A stretch of DNA of 64,000 bases from assembly GCF_001612985.1 (NCBI RefSeq), contig NZ_BDBM01000019.1, positions 86,491 through 150,490 on the forward strand, in the 5' to 3' direction. The notes under the pieces are model-generated. The model was not told the origin of the DNA. It did not search any database and saw only the letters and a list, made by a program, of their open reading frames with translations. A program made the translations under genes and the position numbers. Origin of the DNA: Nocardia gamkensis NBRC 108242. Lineage in GTDB: Bacteria; Actinomycetota; Actinomycetes; Mycobacteriales; Mycobacteriaceae. Below, piece by piece: positions 1 to 8,535 of the stretch (position 1 is the stretch's first letter; each line of letters starts with the position of its first letter).

Positions 1-724
1 CCCGCAGTGCGAGCCGCAGCCGGGCCACCAGGGATTGGCCGATGGCGGCGATCCGGTCACCGAACACCCTGGCGCGGAACATCCGCCAGACCAGTTTCAC
101 CAGCACGGCTTTGCCGCGCCAGGACTGGCGCACCTGGTAGAACAGCCGCAGATCCTTGGGCCCCAGCCAGATTCCCTTCGGGGCCAAGGCCAGCGGACGC
201 AGCAGGTTCTGCTCTTCGTCGCCGAGCATGCGCAGATCGATCGGCGGCACGTTGATGGTGCTGCCCTGCGCGGAGCCGCCGGGCAGTTCCGGGTAGTAGT
301 CGGCGTAGCCGGGTTTCCACACGAACCGCAGCCACGGACTGCGCTGTTCGAGGAATTCCATCATCCGCGGCGCCTTCGCGACATAGGCCCGCAGGCGAGC
401 GTCGCCGACCAGGCCTTCGGTGATCGCGCGCAGGTACTCCACCACCCCGTCGGGATCGGGTGTGTAGCCGTCGCGCTTCTGCGCCGGGGCGCCGGGCACC
501 CAGATGCCGCCGCCCGACAGCGCGGTCGATCCGCCGTAGTAGGCAGCCTTCTCGACCACCAGGACGGACAGTCCGGACGCCTCGGCCGCCAGCGCGGCGG
601 TCAGCCCGCCGCCGCCGGAGCCGACGATCAGGACATCGACGGCATGGTCGAACTCCGTTGATTCTCCGGTGTTTCCGGACTTCGCGGTGCCGGACACGGG
701 TGCGTCGATCGGTTCGGATGTCAC
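1..724 (-). CDS. KstD-like FAD-dependent dehydrogenase, N-terminal part
   Basis: The gene runs off the left edge, so only about 240 N-terminal residues are seen. It shows a dinucleotide-binding segment (VLIVGSGGGGLTAA) followed by EKAAYYGGSTALSGGGIWVP, which is typical of the 3-ketosteroid delta1-dehydrogenase / fumarate reductase flavoprotein family. I start it at the GTG at 724, five bases after an AGGAGG. A GTG at 730 overlaps the mhpB stop but sits directly against that ribosome site. It is the last visible gene of the minus-strand mhp operon and a paralogue of the gene at 4264-5907. These enzymes desaturate a ring next to a ketone; the substrate here is unknown. Confidence 0.85.
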   Translation of the reverse strand, partial: MTSEPIDAPVSGTAKSGNTGESTEFDHAVDVLIVGSGGGGLTAALAAEASGLSVLVVEKAAYYGGSTALSGGGIWVPGAPAQKRDGYTPDPDGVVEYLRAITEGLVGDARLRAYVAKAPRMMEFLEQRSPWLRFVWKPGYADYYPELPGGSAQGSTINVPPIDLRMLGDEEQNLLRPLALAPKGIWLGPKDLRLFYQVRQSWRGKAVLVKLVWRMFRARVFGDRIAAIGQSLVARLRLALR

Positions 725-726
725 GC

Positions 727-1698
727 TCACCTCCTGGCGGTCGAATCGTTGTCCCGGCCCGCGTCCGCGAGGGCGGTTCGCACGGCGAACCCGGCGATCA
801 GCGCGGGAGCGGATCGGTAGTAGCGCACCGTCGTCCGGTACGGCCCCTGGCTTGCCAGCGCCGCGAAGGCGGCGACCCAGGTGCGCACCTCGTGCGCGGA
901 GTTGCCCGCGGCCTCGGTGATCGCCGCGTTGGCCCAGTCGTCGAACTCGTCGAGCCGCCCGTGGTCGAGGATCTCGAGGAAGCGCCCGTCCCACTCGGGG
1001 TTGAGCGGCCGGAGCCCGCCGCGCCCGGCGGCGAATTCGCGGGCGGCTTCGATCACCCTCTCCTGCCGGGTATTTCGCTGCTGCGGGGTCATCTGCCCGC
1101 CGTGCACGATCCGCTCCAGCGCGGGTCCGGTGGCCGTGGCCAGCGCGGGCACCGGTGGGTCGTGGGACAGCCCGCCCGAACCCAGCACCAGCACCCGCCT
1201 GCCGAGTGTCGCCAGATACGCGCCAACGGCCGCGCCCAGCGCTCTGGCACGATGCAGCGGACCGAGCGGCACGGCCACCGAGTTGACGAAGATCGGGACG
1301 ACCGGTCGCGCGGTCGCGGCGCCCAGCAGCCGCTGCAGCGGCTGGACCGTCCCGTGATCGACCTCCATCGTCATCGAGACGGCCACGTCGACACCGGCCG
1401 CGAGCACCGCCTCGGCCAGCTCGGCCGCCAGGTCGGCGGGGACGTCCAGCGGCCCGGCGTGCGTGCCGTAGTCGCCGACTCCGGTGGCCGCCGTGCCGAT
1501 GCAGAACGGCGGCATGAGCTTGTAGAAGAACCCGTTGTAGTGGTCGGGCGCGAACACCACGACCAGTTCCGGGTCGAAGTCGCGGACGAACCGCGACGCC
1601 TCGTCGAGGGCCGACTCGATGTCCTCGAGCAATTCTCGTTCCGGCCCGGGGAGGTCAAGAAGAGGGCTGTGCGAGACGCAGCACACGGCCAGCGGCAT
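727..1698 (-). CDS. mhpB: MhpB-type extradiol dioxygenase (LigB superfamily)
   Basis: At 323 residues it matches the known family length (about 314) and aligns along its length with 2,3-dihydroxyphenylpropionate 1,2-dioxygenase. That enzyme uses Fe(II) to open the catechol ring of 3-(2,3-dihydroxyphenyl)propionate. Visible motifs are VSHSP (His10), APDHYNGFFY (Asp52-His53), MEVDHG (His115, catalytic base in the family) and GGLSH (His179). The ATG is preceded by GAGGAGG. The start lies 44 bases inside the end of mhpA, so the two are translationally coupled. The product should feed the MhpC-like hydrolase encoded upstream. The true substrate may carry a different side chain. Confidence 0.93.
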   Translation of the reverse strand: MPLAVCCVSHSPLLDLPGPERELLEDIESALDEASRFVRDFDPELVVVFAPDHYNGFFYKLMPPFCIGTAATGVGDYGTHAGPLDVPADLAAELAEAVLAAGVDVAVSMTMEVDHGTVQPLQRLLGAATARPVVPIFVNSVAVPLGPLHRARALGAAVGAYLATLGRRVLVLGSGGLSHDPPVPALATATGPALERIVHGGQMTPQQRNTRQERVIEAAREFAAGRGGLRPLNPEWDGRFLEILDHGRLDEFDDWANAAITEAAGNSAHEVRTWVAAFAALASQGPYRTTVRYYRSAPALIAGFAVRTALADAGRDNDSTARR

Positions 1699-3325
1699 CG
1701 TTTCCTCCTCGGAGCAGGTCGAGCGTGTCGAGCAGGGCCGCGCTCAGTTCCGGCGCCTGTTGCGCGATGGACGCCCCCGCCACGCAGCGGTCCGGCCGCA
1801 GGAACAGCACCGAGTCGAGCTGGCCGTCGAACCAGCGTTTCAGCGCGCCGGTTCGGTCGCCCACGACGACGACGTCGGGGTCGTCGTGACCGGTCCAGCG
1901 CAATTGGGCCGACGGGCGGGCCTCGAAGAACCGCGCTCCCAGGGCTTTCCATCGTTCGAACGCCGTCGCTCCGAGCACATCGCGGGGCCGGTTGTTCCAG
2001 CACAGCACGGCGAACCACGGTCCGAGCACCTCGTCGAGCAGGACGTCGGTGCGGTCTCTGGTGTCCACCCGGGGCTGCACGAACAGGGTGCCGACCGAGG
2101 ACTTCGGCGAACGGGACCAGTCGTGCACCACCGCCCCGCGCTCGTAGCGTGGCATCGGCTTGAACCGCATGCCCAGCACATAGCGTTTCACCGGGGGAAT
2201 CGCGGCCGCGGCGCGAACAAGCGCGTCGCGGACCGCCGCCACTTTGCGATCGGTCGGCGAGATCACCCGGCCGACCATCGTCGAAAGATCGATCATCGCC
2301 CTGGCGTGCTTGCGGCGCTCCAGGTCGTAGCTGTCGAGCAGGGCGTCGCCCGCCTGCCCCCGGACGACAGCGGCGAGTTTCCAGCCGAGGTTGGCCGCGT
2401 CCCTGATCCCGCTGTTGTAACCCTGCCCCTGCCACACCGGCATCAGGTGCGCGGCGTCGCCTGCCAGCAGCAGGCGGCCGCGCCGGAAGGCGCCCGCGAT
2501 CCGGGAATGGTGCGTGTAGACCCGGCGCCGGATGACCTCGAGCCGCTCGGGATGCGGGACGAACGGCGCGACCATCCGCGCCACGAACGCCGGATCCTCG
2601 GCCAGTTCGTCGGGTTCGTCGTCGTGGATCATGAACTCGAAGCGCCGGATGCCGTGCGCGATCGACACCGACACGTTCGGCCGCGCCGGATCGGCGGCGA
2701 CCTCGATGTTGGGATGCCCCAGCGGATCCGAGGCGAGATCGACCACCAGCCAGCGCGTCGGCGAGGTGGTGCCCTCGAACGAGACCCCCATCTGCCGCCG
2801 GGTGGCGCTGCGCCCGCCGTCGCAGCCCACCACGTATCGCGCGGTCACGGTGGAGGGCCCGCTGTCGGTGGCGAGTTCGACCGTCACCCGCCCGCCGGCC
2901 TCCGCGCACGAGACCATGGCCGTCCCCCAGGCCACCTCGACGTGCGGGTAACGGGCCAGCCCGGCGAGCAGCTCGGCGTCGACCAGCGGCTGGACGAACC
3001 CGTTGCGTTTCGGCCAGCCGAATTGCTCGTCGGTGGGGGCGATCTCGGCGAGCAGCCTGCGCCGGGCGTCGACGAACCGCATGATCTGGTTCGGGGTGGT
3101 GTGCGGCAGAACGCGGTCGGCCAACCCGATCGCCTGGAACGTCCGCAGCGATTCGTCGTCCAGGCCGACGCCGCGCGGGTAGTCGATGAGGCTCGGGCGT
3201 TCCTCGACCACCCGGGCGCGCACACCGTACATCCCGAGCATGTTGGCCAGCGTCAAGCCGACCGGGCCCGCACCCACGACGAGCACGTCGACGTCGGGGG
3301 CGGTGGAGATCCTCCGCTCGGCCAT
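1655..3325 (-). CDS. mhpA: MhpA-type FAD monooxygenase (3-(3-hydroxyphenyl)propionate hydroxylase family)
   Basis: This is a single-component flavin hydroxylase of about 556 residues, close to the E. coli MhpA length of 554. It has an N-terminal VVGAGPVGLTLANML FAD motif, a DGGRSATR motif near the middle, and LLLAGDAAHLMPVWQGQG for FAD ribityl contact. It should add a hydroxyl ortho to a phenol to make the catechol that MhpB cleaves. I place the start at the ATG at 3325, which overlaps the stop region of the mhpC-like gene. An upstream extension of the frame has no matching domain. Order on the minus strand is mhpC, mhpA, mhpB, all overlapping or nearly so. Confidence 0.92.
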   Translation of the reverse strand: MAERRISTAPDVDVLVVGAGPVGLTLANMLGMYGVRARVVEERPSLIDYPRGVGLDDESLRTFQAIGLADRVLPHTTPNQIMRFVDARRRLLAEIAPTDEQFGWPKRNGFVQPLVDAELLAGLARYPHVEVAWGTAMVSCAEAGGRVTVELATDSGPSTVTARYVVGCDGGRSATRRQMGVSFEGTTSPTRWLVVDLASDPLGHPNIEVAADPARPNVSVSIAHGIRRFEFMIHDDEPDELAEDPAFVARMVAPFVPHPERLEVIRRRVYTHHSRIAGAFRRGRLLLAGDAAHLMPVWQGQGYNSGIRDAANLGWKLAAVVRGQAGDALLDSYDLERRKHARAMIDLSTMVGRVISPTDRKVAAVRDALVRAAAAIPPVKRYVLGMRFKPMPRYERGAVVHDWSRSPKSSVGTLFVQPRVDTRDRTDVLLDEVLGPWFAVLCWNNRPRDVLGATAFERWKALGARFFEARPSAQLRWTGHDDPDVVVVGDRTGALKRWFDGQLDSVLFLRPDRCVAGASIAQQAPELSAALLDTLDLLRGGNDAAGRVLRLAQPSS

Positions 3326-3327
3326 GG

Positions 3328-4227
3328 TCAGCCGCCCAGCAAAAAGTCGAGGTGCAGGGCGTTGAAGGTCTCGGCGTCCTCGTACTGCGGCCAGTGCCCG
3401 CAACCCGGCAGGACTTCGAAGCGCGCACCGGGGATCATCGACGCGATCCGCCTGCCCTCACCGACGTCTGCGGTGGGGTCGTCACTGGTCCACAGCACGA
3501 GGGTCGGCGCGGTGATCCGGCCGTAGTCACCGGGCCCCAGCAGGTTTCGCCGCCGGATCTCCGGGTCCTGCAAGGCCATGATGTCGCGCATGGCGGCGGC
3601 GAAGCCCGGTTGCCGGTAGATGCGCTGCCTGCTGGCGACCACGTCGTCGTAGTCCTTCGATTTGTCGGCCATCAGCCACTTGATCCTGGCCTGCACCGTC
3701 TCCCAGGTGGGGTCGGTGGCCGCCGCCATCGACAGCGTGACGATGCGGCGCATGACCTCCGGGTCGGCCTGGGACCCGCCCGCGGTGTTGAGCACCAAGC
3801 GGTCGACACGCTCGGGATGATCGATCGCCACGCGGGCGGCCACCCAGCCGCCCAGCGACTCGCCGCTGACGCAGGCGCGGCGCGCGCCCACCGCGTCGAG
3901 GAATCCGATGACGTGCTCGACGTAGTGCGAGATCTCCAGCGGATGCCCGGGTTTGCCGGTGTAGCCGTGCCCCAGCATGTCGATCGACCACGTCGAGAAG
4001 TGCACGGCGTGGGACTCCAGATTGCGGACGTAGGCTTCGGCGTGCCCCCCGGACCCGTGCAGCAGGACGAGAGCCGGGCAGGTCGGATCGCCCGCGTGTA
4101 GGTAGCGGGTCCGGACGCCGCCGACGTCCAGGTATCCCTGGGTGAAGGGGACGCCTTGGAGATCGCTCCAGATGCTCTCGTATTCCGGCAACTCGTTATC
4201 CTCCGTAGAACCAGGCCTGTTCGCCAT
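3328..4227 (-). CDS. mhpC: MhpC/HsaD-like meta-cleavage product hydrolase
   Basis: This alpha/beta hydrolase has 299 residues. The oxyanion segment is LLHGSGGHAEAY, the nucleophile is Ser124 in SGESLGGW, an Asp lies in WTSDDPTADVG near 250, and the catalytic His278 is in GCGHWP. This pattern and the neighbouring mhpA and mhpB point to C-C bond hydrolysis of the meta-cleavage ring-opened product. In E. coli the pathway continues with mhpD, mhpF and mhpE (hydratase, aldehyde dehydrogenase, aldolase). None of these is present in the window, so the lower pathway must be encoded elsewhere. The gap to the upstream KstD-like gene is 36 bases, consistent with one operon. Confidence 0.88.
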   Translation of the reverse strand: MANRPGSTEDNELPEYESIWSDLQGVPFTQGYLDVGGVRTRYLHAGDPTCPALVLLHGSGGHAEAYVRNLESHAVHFSTWSIDMLGHGYTGKPGHPLEISHYVEHVIGFLDAVGARRACVSGESLGGWVAARVAIDHPERVDRLVLNTAGGSQADPEVMRRIVTLSMAAATDPTWETVQARIKWLMADKSKDYDDVVASRQRIYRQPGFAAAMRDIMALQDPEIRRRNLLGPGDYGRITAPTLVLWTSDDPTADVGEGRRIASMIPGARFEVLPGCGHWPQYEDAETFNALHLDFLLGG

Positions 4228-4263
4228 CGCGGCGGGGCAGGCGCGATGCCTCTCGCTCTGTGC

Positions 4264-5907
4264 TCAGATCTCGACCGATTTCCCGGTCGCCGCGGCGTAT
4301 CCGGCGCGAAAGCCCCACACCATCCCGGGGCCGATGGTTCCGCCCGCTCCGCCGTAGGCCCGGCCGGTCACCCCGGCCATCGCGTTGCCCGCGGCGAACA
4401 GCCCGGGGATGACCGTCCCGCTGACGTGCCGCACGCGTCCGTCCCGGTCGGTGCGTGGGCCGCCTTTGGTTCCCATCGCCCCGACGGTGACGGGCACGGC
4501 GTAGTAGGGAGCGGTATCGATCGGACCGAGGGTGCGGCCGGCGACGGTGGCGGCGCGCTCGTCGCCCCACCAGCCGTCGTAGGCGCTCGAGCCGCGCCCG
4601 AAGTCGGGGTCGACCTCGGCGGCGACATGACGATTCCACGCGGACACGGTCGCGGCGAGACCGTCCGGGTCTATACCGGTCTTCTTCCCGAGCTCGGCGA
4701 GATCCGCGGATTCGCAGAACCATTCGGGGACCGGATCGCCGGGCGCGATACCGAGGAAGCCGTAGCGTCGCAGATGGACGGCGTCGAAGACGATCCAGCC
4801 GGGATCGTTGACGTAGCCGCCCTTGGGATCGAGATAGTGGAACGCGCCTGCCATCGAGTTGTACTCCGACGCCTCGTTGACGAACCGCCTGCCCGCGCGA
4901 TTGACCATGATGCTGCGCGGGCGCGTCCGTTCGAGGCGCACACTGCGGCTGCGCGGCTTGCCCTCGATGGTGTCGCCGGGAATCCGGACGATCGGCACCC
5001 ACCACGCCTCGCTCATCGTGCCGAGGTCCGCGCCGTGCGCCATCGCCATGCGCAGCCCGTCTCCGGTGTTGTTCGGCGGCGACACGGCGCCGTGCATCGG
5101 GCCGCGCAGGAAGGAGCGGATCAGGGTCGGGTCCCATTCGAATCCGCCGGTCGCCAGGACGACACCGCTGCGCGCCCGGATCGTCGATTCGCCCGCGGCC
5201 GTGACGATCCGGACACCGGTGACAGCGCCGTCCTCGGCGATCAACTCCGTGGCCCTTGCCCCGGTTCGTGGGATCACTCCGGCGTCGAGCACGCCGGCGA
5301 GCAAGCCCGCGACGAGCGCGGTTCCGGCTACGCAGAGGTCGGCCGACTCGTCGGCGACCGTGGCGTGCAGCCGTGCGCGCGTCTCGGCGTCGAATCCGAC
5401 GTTGCTCCAGTCCGCCGGGAAGGCGGTGATGCGGTCGCGCCACACTCCGAGCCGGGCCAGGTCGAAGGCGACCGGACTCAGCGAGCGGCCGCCGCCGGGC
5501 CTGCCGCCGGGCAGTTCCGGTTTGTAGTCCGGGAAGCCGTCGGCGATCTCGAAGCGCACACCGCTGTGCGCCTCGACGAAGTCGACCATCGCCGCACCGG
5601 TGCGCACGAAGACCTCGACCAGCTCGTCGTCCATCGAGTCCAGCGATTGGGCGTGCAGGTAACTCAGCGCGTCGGCCACGCTCAGCGGTCCGTCGGCGCA
5701 GCGGTCGTGGGCGGGAATCCACGCGATGCCGCCCGACACCGCGCTCGTCCCGCCGACGGTCGCCGCCTTCTCGAAGACCGCCACCGACGCGCCGTGCACC
5801 GCCGCACCGAGGGCGGCGGTCAGGCCGGCGGCGCCGGTCCCGAGGACCACGACGTCGACCTCGGCGTCCGCCGTGCTGGCGGACCGTTCCTGCTGCTGCG
5901 AAGGCAC
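4264..5907 (-). CDS. KstD-like FAD-dependent dehydrogenase
   Basis: This 547-residue flavoprotein has VVVLGTGAAGLTAALGA near residue 20, EKAATVGGTSAVSGGIAWIP, a central VVLATGGFEWD, and a C-terminal GLFAAGNAMAGVTGRAYGGAGGTIGPGMVWG. This is the layout of 3-ketosteroid delta1-dehydrogenases and 4-oxocyclohexanecarboxylate desaturases. I chose the GTG at 5907, nine bases after GGAAG, because the upstream frame extension is low-complexity. It is first in the minus-strand operon mhpC-mhpA-mhpB-KstD2, and the palindrome at 6172-6188 lies upstream. I infer ring desaturation leading to a phenol that MhpA then hydroxylates. The substrate is not proven. Confidence 0.87.
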   Translation of the reverse strand: MPSQQQERSASTADAEVDVVVLGTGAAGLTAALGAAVHGASVAVFEKAATVGGTSAVSGGIAWIPAHDRCADGPLSVADALSYLHAQSLDSMDDELVEVFVRTGAAMVDFVEAHSGVRFEIADGFPDYKPELPGGRPGGGRSLSPVAFDLARLGVWRDRITAFPADWSNVGFDAETRARLHATVADESADLCVAGTALVAGLLAGVLDAGVIPRTGARATELIAEDGAVTGVRIVTAAGESTIRARSGVVLATGGFEWDPTLIRSFLRGPMHGAVSPPNNTGDGLRMAMAHGADLGTMSEAWWVPIVRIPGDTIEGKPRSRSVRLERTRPRSIMVNRAGRRFVNEASEYNSMAGAFHYLDPKGGYVNDPGWIVFDAVHLRRYGFLGIAPGDPVPEWFCESADLAELGKKTGIDPDGLAATVSAWNRHVAAEVDPDFGRGSSAYDGWWGDERAATVAGRTLGPIDTAPYYAVPVTVGAMGTKGGPRTDRDGRVRHVSGTVIPGLFAAGNAMAGVTGRAYGGAGGTIGPGMVWGFRAGYAAATGKSVEI

Positions 5908-6171
5908 TGCGGCGACTTCCTTTCGGCTGCACGGGTGAGCCTCTGGCGCGCCGGACCCGCTCGTTGGAGCCGGACTCGGCGGGCGCTTCGGGGCCCCTAC
6001 CGAGCCGACGGATTCGAAGTCGAGACCGCGCGGGCGCCCGGATCGGATCGGCACGGTCGACTCCGAGCCGGGGCCCGGAGGACTGCGTGTGGGGGAACCG
6101 CGAATCCGCCGGGCGGATGCTTCGAGCGACCTGCGGGCGATCGAAGTAGCGAGACCTCCATTTGCAACTGA

Positions 6172-6188
6172 GAAGAATGGTATTCTCA
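6172..6188. promoter_or_regulatory. Operator-like palindrome (TGAGAAT-N3-ATTCTCA family)
   Basis: The sequence is GAAGAATGGTATTCTCA. The right half is perfect and the left half matches 5 of 7. It overlaps the stop of the acyl-CoA synthetase gene and lies upstream of the KstD-mhp operon. Confidence 0.6.
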
Positions 6189-7742
6189 TCTCGCGGATGT
6201 GGCAATCCCCGCCCGGACGAGATGTTTCTGCACCTTGCCGCTCGCCGTCCGCGGATAGTCCTCGACCTCGAACAACCGCTCTGGCCACTTCTGGCGCGCG
6301 ATGCCCGCGGCGGCGAAGTGCGCGCGCACCTCCTCCGCGGACGGCAGCACGCGCCCCGGCCGGATGCGCAGCACGGCGCCGACCGTCTCACCGAAGCGCT
6401 CGTCCGGCACGGCCACGACCACCGCTTCGGCGACCGCGGGCAGTTCGGCGAGCACCTCCTCCACTTCCAGCGCGCTGATGTTCTCGCCACCGCGGATGAT
6501 CACGTCGGATTTGCGGTCGGTGACCGTGAGGCAGCCGTCCGCGCCGAGCACGCCGATGTCACCGGTGTGATACCAGCCGTCCGCGTCGAAGGCGCGGACG
6601 GTGAGCAGGTCATCGGTGTAGCCGAGGCACAGATCGGGTCCGCGGCTGAGGATTTCGCCGTCCTCGGCCAGCCGGATCTCCACACCCGGCATCGGCCTGC
6701 CGTCGGTGTAGAGCCGTTCCTCCTCGGGCGCTGTGTACCGCGACCCGGTGATCGACGGATGCTCGGTACTGCCGTAGGCGCGGAACGGGACGAGGCCGAG
6801 ATCGGCGAGCCTGCGGGTCACCGAGACCGGGACAGCGGATCCGCCGAGTCCGACATATCGGACGTGCCGCAGATGCTCGGGGGTGAAGTCCGGGTGGTCG
6901 AGCAAGCTGGTGACGAAGTAGGGCGGACCGCCCCCGATCGAGATGCCGTCGCTGCGCATCAGCGCCAGCGCGCGGCCCGGGTCCCAGACGTCGGCCAGGT
7001 GCACCGGCTTGGCGTGCAACACCGGAATCAGGAAGGCGCCGACCATGCCGATGAAGTGCCCCACCGGGGTGGCCGTGAGCTGCTTGCCCCGATCCGACGC
7101 GGTCCGCTCGGCGAGCTGCCTTGCTTCACAACCCAGTGTCTGATGACTGTGCACGACGCCCTTCGGCGCGCTGGTGGTTCCCGAGGTGAAGGCGATCAAC
7201 GCGGGACTCGACGGATCCACGGCGGCCACCCCCGCCATGGGCTCGTCGGCGAGCAGGTGATCGAAGTCGATCTCCACCAGCCCGACCAGCGGAACCCCGG
7301 CGCTCACGTCTGGGTCGAAACTCAGCCTGCCGAACCGGTGGGCCGTGATGAACACGGCGGGCCGGACGACCTCGAGGATGTGCCCGACTTCCTTGCGGCC
7401 GTAGAAGTGGACGATCGGCACCACCACCGTCCCGAGGATCGCGGAGGCCCAGAAGGTCGCGGCGGCCTCCATCCAGTTCGGCAACTGGAACGCGATCGCG
7501 TCACCCGGACCGACGCCACGTGCCCGCAGACCCGCCGCGAGCCTGCGGGCGACGCGTTCGACATCGGCGAAAGTGCCCGACCACGGGCGGACATCGGAAT
7601 GCACCCGGAACTCGGTGCCGGGGGCGGCGGCGAGACCACGGACCAGCAGCTCGCCCAGCGTCTCCCGGCGCCACCAGCCTTCCCGCTCATAGCGGACTCG
7701 CAATTCCTCGGGAACCGTTCGCATCTCGGCACTCTCACTCAC
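6186..7742 (-). CDS. AMP-dependent acyl-CoA synthetase
   Basis: This ANL-superfamily ligase of about 518 residues should activate a carboxylic acid to its CoA thioester through an acyl-adenylate. The P-loop motif is AFTSGTTSAPKG. Further motifs are GWYHTGDIG, DRKSDVIIRGGENISALEVEEVL and the C-terminal lysine region PRTASGKVQKHLV. I use the GTG at 7742; an ATG at 7724 is also possible because neither has a strong ribosome site. The gene lies on the minus strand upstream of the KstD-mhp operon, separated by 278 bases that contain an operator-like palindrome. It is one of two acyl-CoA synthetases in the island. Confidence 0.88.
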   Translation of the reverse strand: MSESAEMRTVPEELRVRYEREGWWRRETLGELLVRGLAAAPGTEFRVHSDVRPWSGTFADVERVARRLAAGLRARGVGPGDAIAFQLPNWMEAAATFWASAILGTVVVPIVHFYGRKEVGHILEVVRPAVFITAHRFGRLSFDPDVSAGVPLVGLVEIDFDHLLADEPMAGVAAVDPSSPALIAFTSGTTSAPKGVVHSHQTLGCEARQLAERTASDRGKQLTATPVGHFIGMVGAFLIPVLHAKPVHLADVWDPGRALALMRSDGISIGGGPPYFVTSLLDHPDFTPEHLRHVRYVGLGGSAVPVSVTRRLADLGLVPFRAYGSTEHPSITGSRYTAPEEERLYTDGRPMPGVEIRLAEDGEILSRGPDLCLGYTDDLLTVRAFDADGWYHTGDIGVLGADGCLTVTDRKSDVIIRGGENISALEVEEVLAELPAVAEAVVVAVPDERFGETVGAVLRIRPGRVLPSAEEVRAHFAAAGIARQKWPERLFEVEDYPRTASGKVQKHLVRAGIATSAR

Positions 7743-8001
7743 TTCTCGGGACCGGCGCCGTCGTGCGCGGCCGTTCGGTATCGGCGGGCAACGACCCGGC
7801 ACGGCCGGCATCGGCCGATGCGTCCGGACGAACCGCTTCCCGCCATTACGGAAACAATATTCTCCAAAAACGAGATCAATTCATCCGATCATGCGTCGGC
7901 AGCGCTGCCTCAGGCGTCCGACTGATCCACCGAGCCACACCCGGATGCCGCCTGAGCAGGTGAAATCCGCTGAATAGGCGCGGCTTGTGGCGACACTTTT
8001 G

Positions 8002-8018
8002 GTAGAGTACCGTTCTCA
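8002..8018. promoter_or_regulatory. Operator-like palindrome upstream of the ferredoxin-P450 operon
   Basis: The sequence is GTAGAGTACCGTTCTCA. It has the same 7-3-7 layout as the better palindromes of the island but is weaker (left half 4 of 7, right half 6 of 7). Confidence 0.45.
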
Positions 8019-8220
8019 TTGACGGCAAGTTTGATTCTTGCACCGAGACGGCCAGCCCGTACCCGATCCGGCGAGCCTTGCGCCAGGACCCCGGCTGCGC
8101 GAACGTCGGCCGCCCGGCGGACGCACCGCCTGTGCGGGCACACCGCGGCGTACCAGCCGACGCGTGATCGGTCGTCACGGCCTGGCGCTGTGGCCATCGA
8201 AGAGAACGGAAGGTTCAGCT

Positions 8221-8265
8221 GTGGTGCGAGCCGAAGGCGAGGCCGCGTTCATCACCGGCGCCTAG
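8221..8265 (+). pseudogene. Remnant of an SDR N-terminus (14 codons)
   Basis: A GTG follows a GGAAGG at suitable spacing and encodes MVRAEGEAAFITGA, then TAG. The EGxxAFITGA stretch is the Rossmann start of short-chain dehydrogenases of the mycofactocin-coupled type, which usually continues ARGQGR. Nothing SDR-like follows the stop. It sits 55 bases before the ferredoxin gene. I read it as the stub left after most of an SDR gene was deleted, though so short a match could be chance. Confidence 0.4.
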
Positions 8266-8319
8266 CTGATCGACGCGCCGGCCCCGTGGCACCCCACGAC
8301 GATTGCGGAGGAACGAACG

Positions 8320-8484
8320 ATGAAGGTCCGAGTGGATCCGGATCGCTGCCAGGGACACACCCCGTGCTCGATCAACGCACCAGCGGCATTCGAGCTGAGC
8401 GACGTCGACGGACACGCGACGGCCATCGCTGGCGAAGTCCCGGCCGACCAGCAGTGCCCCGAACGGGCCATCTCCCTCGCCTGA
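8320..8484 (+). CDS. 3Fe-4S ferredoxin, P450 partner
   Basis: This 54-residue ferredoxin has Cys10 (CQGHTPC), Cys16 and Cys46 (CP). Residue 13, where a fourth cluster Cys would sit, is His, so a [3Fe-4S] cluster is expected, as in ferredoxins that serve bacterial P450s. The ATG follows a GGAGG eight bases upstream. The P450 gene begins 51 bases downstream, and the pair is almost certainly co-transcribed. It should pass single electrons to the P450. Confidence 0.88.
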   Translation: MKVRVDPDRCQGHTPCSINAPAAFELSDVDGHATAIAGEVPADQQCPERAISLA

Positions 8485-8535
8485 GGCGCTCGGCGTCGGG
8501 CGCGCCGCATTCCGTGAGCAGCAGAGGAACACATT

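Larger units (their letters stand above)
7743..8319. other. Divergent intergenic region, largely non-coding
   Basis: These 577 bases separate the minus-strand acyl-CoA synthetase from the plus-strand ferredoxin-P450 operon. They hold a partial ATTCTC half-site at about 7859-7864, the operator-like palindrome at 8002-8018, and the SDR remnant at 8221-8265. I see no other convincing gene. The stretch is long for a promoter region, which fits loss of a gene here. Confidence 0.6.

Noticed and set aside
460..2163. Long plus-strand open frame opposite mhpB and mhpA
   Set aside because: It is antisense to two well-supported genes, lacks any domain, and is rich in Arg, Pro and Gly as expected for a shadow frame in high-GC DNA.
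8026..8045. Inverted repeat GCAAG...CTTGC as a KstR2 site
   Set aside because: KstR2 sites have a 2-base spacer. The 7-base spacer here does not fit, and the island motif is different.
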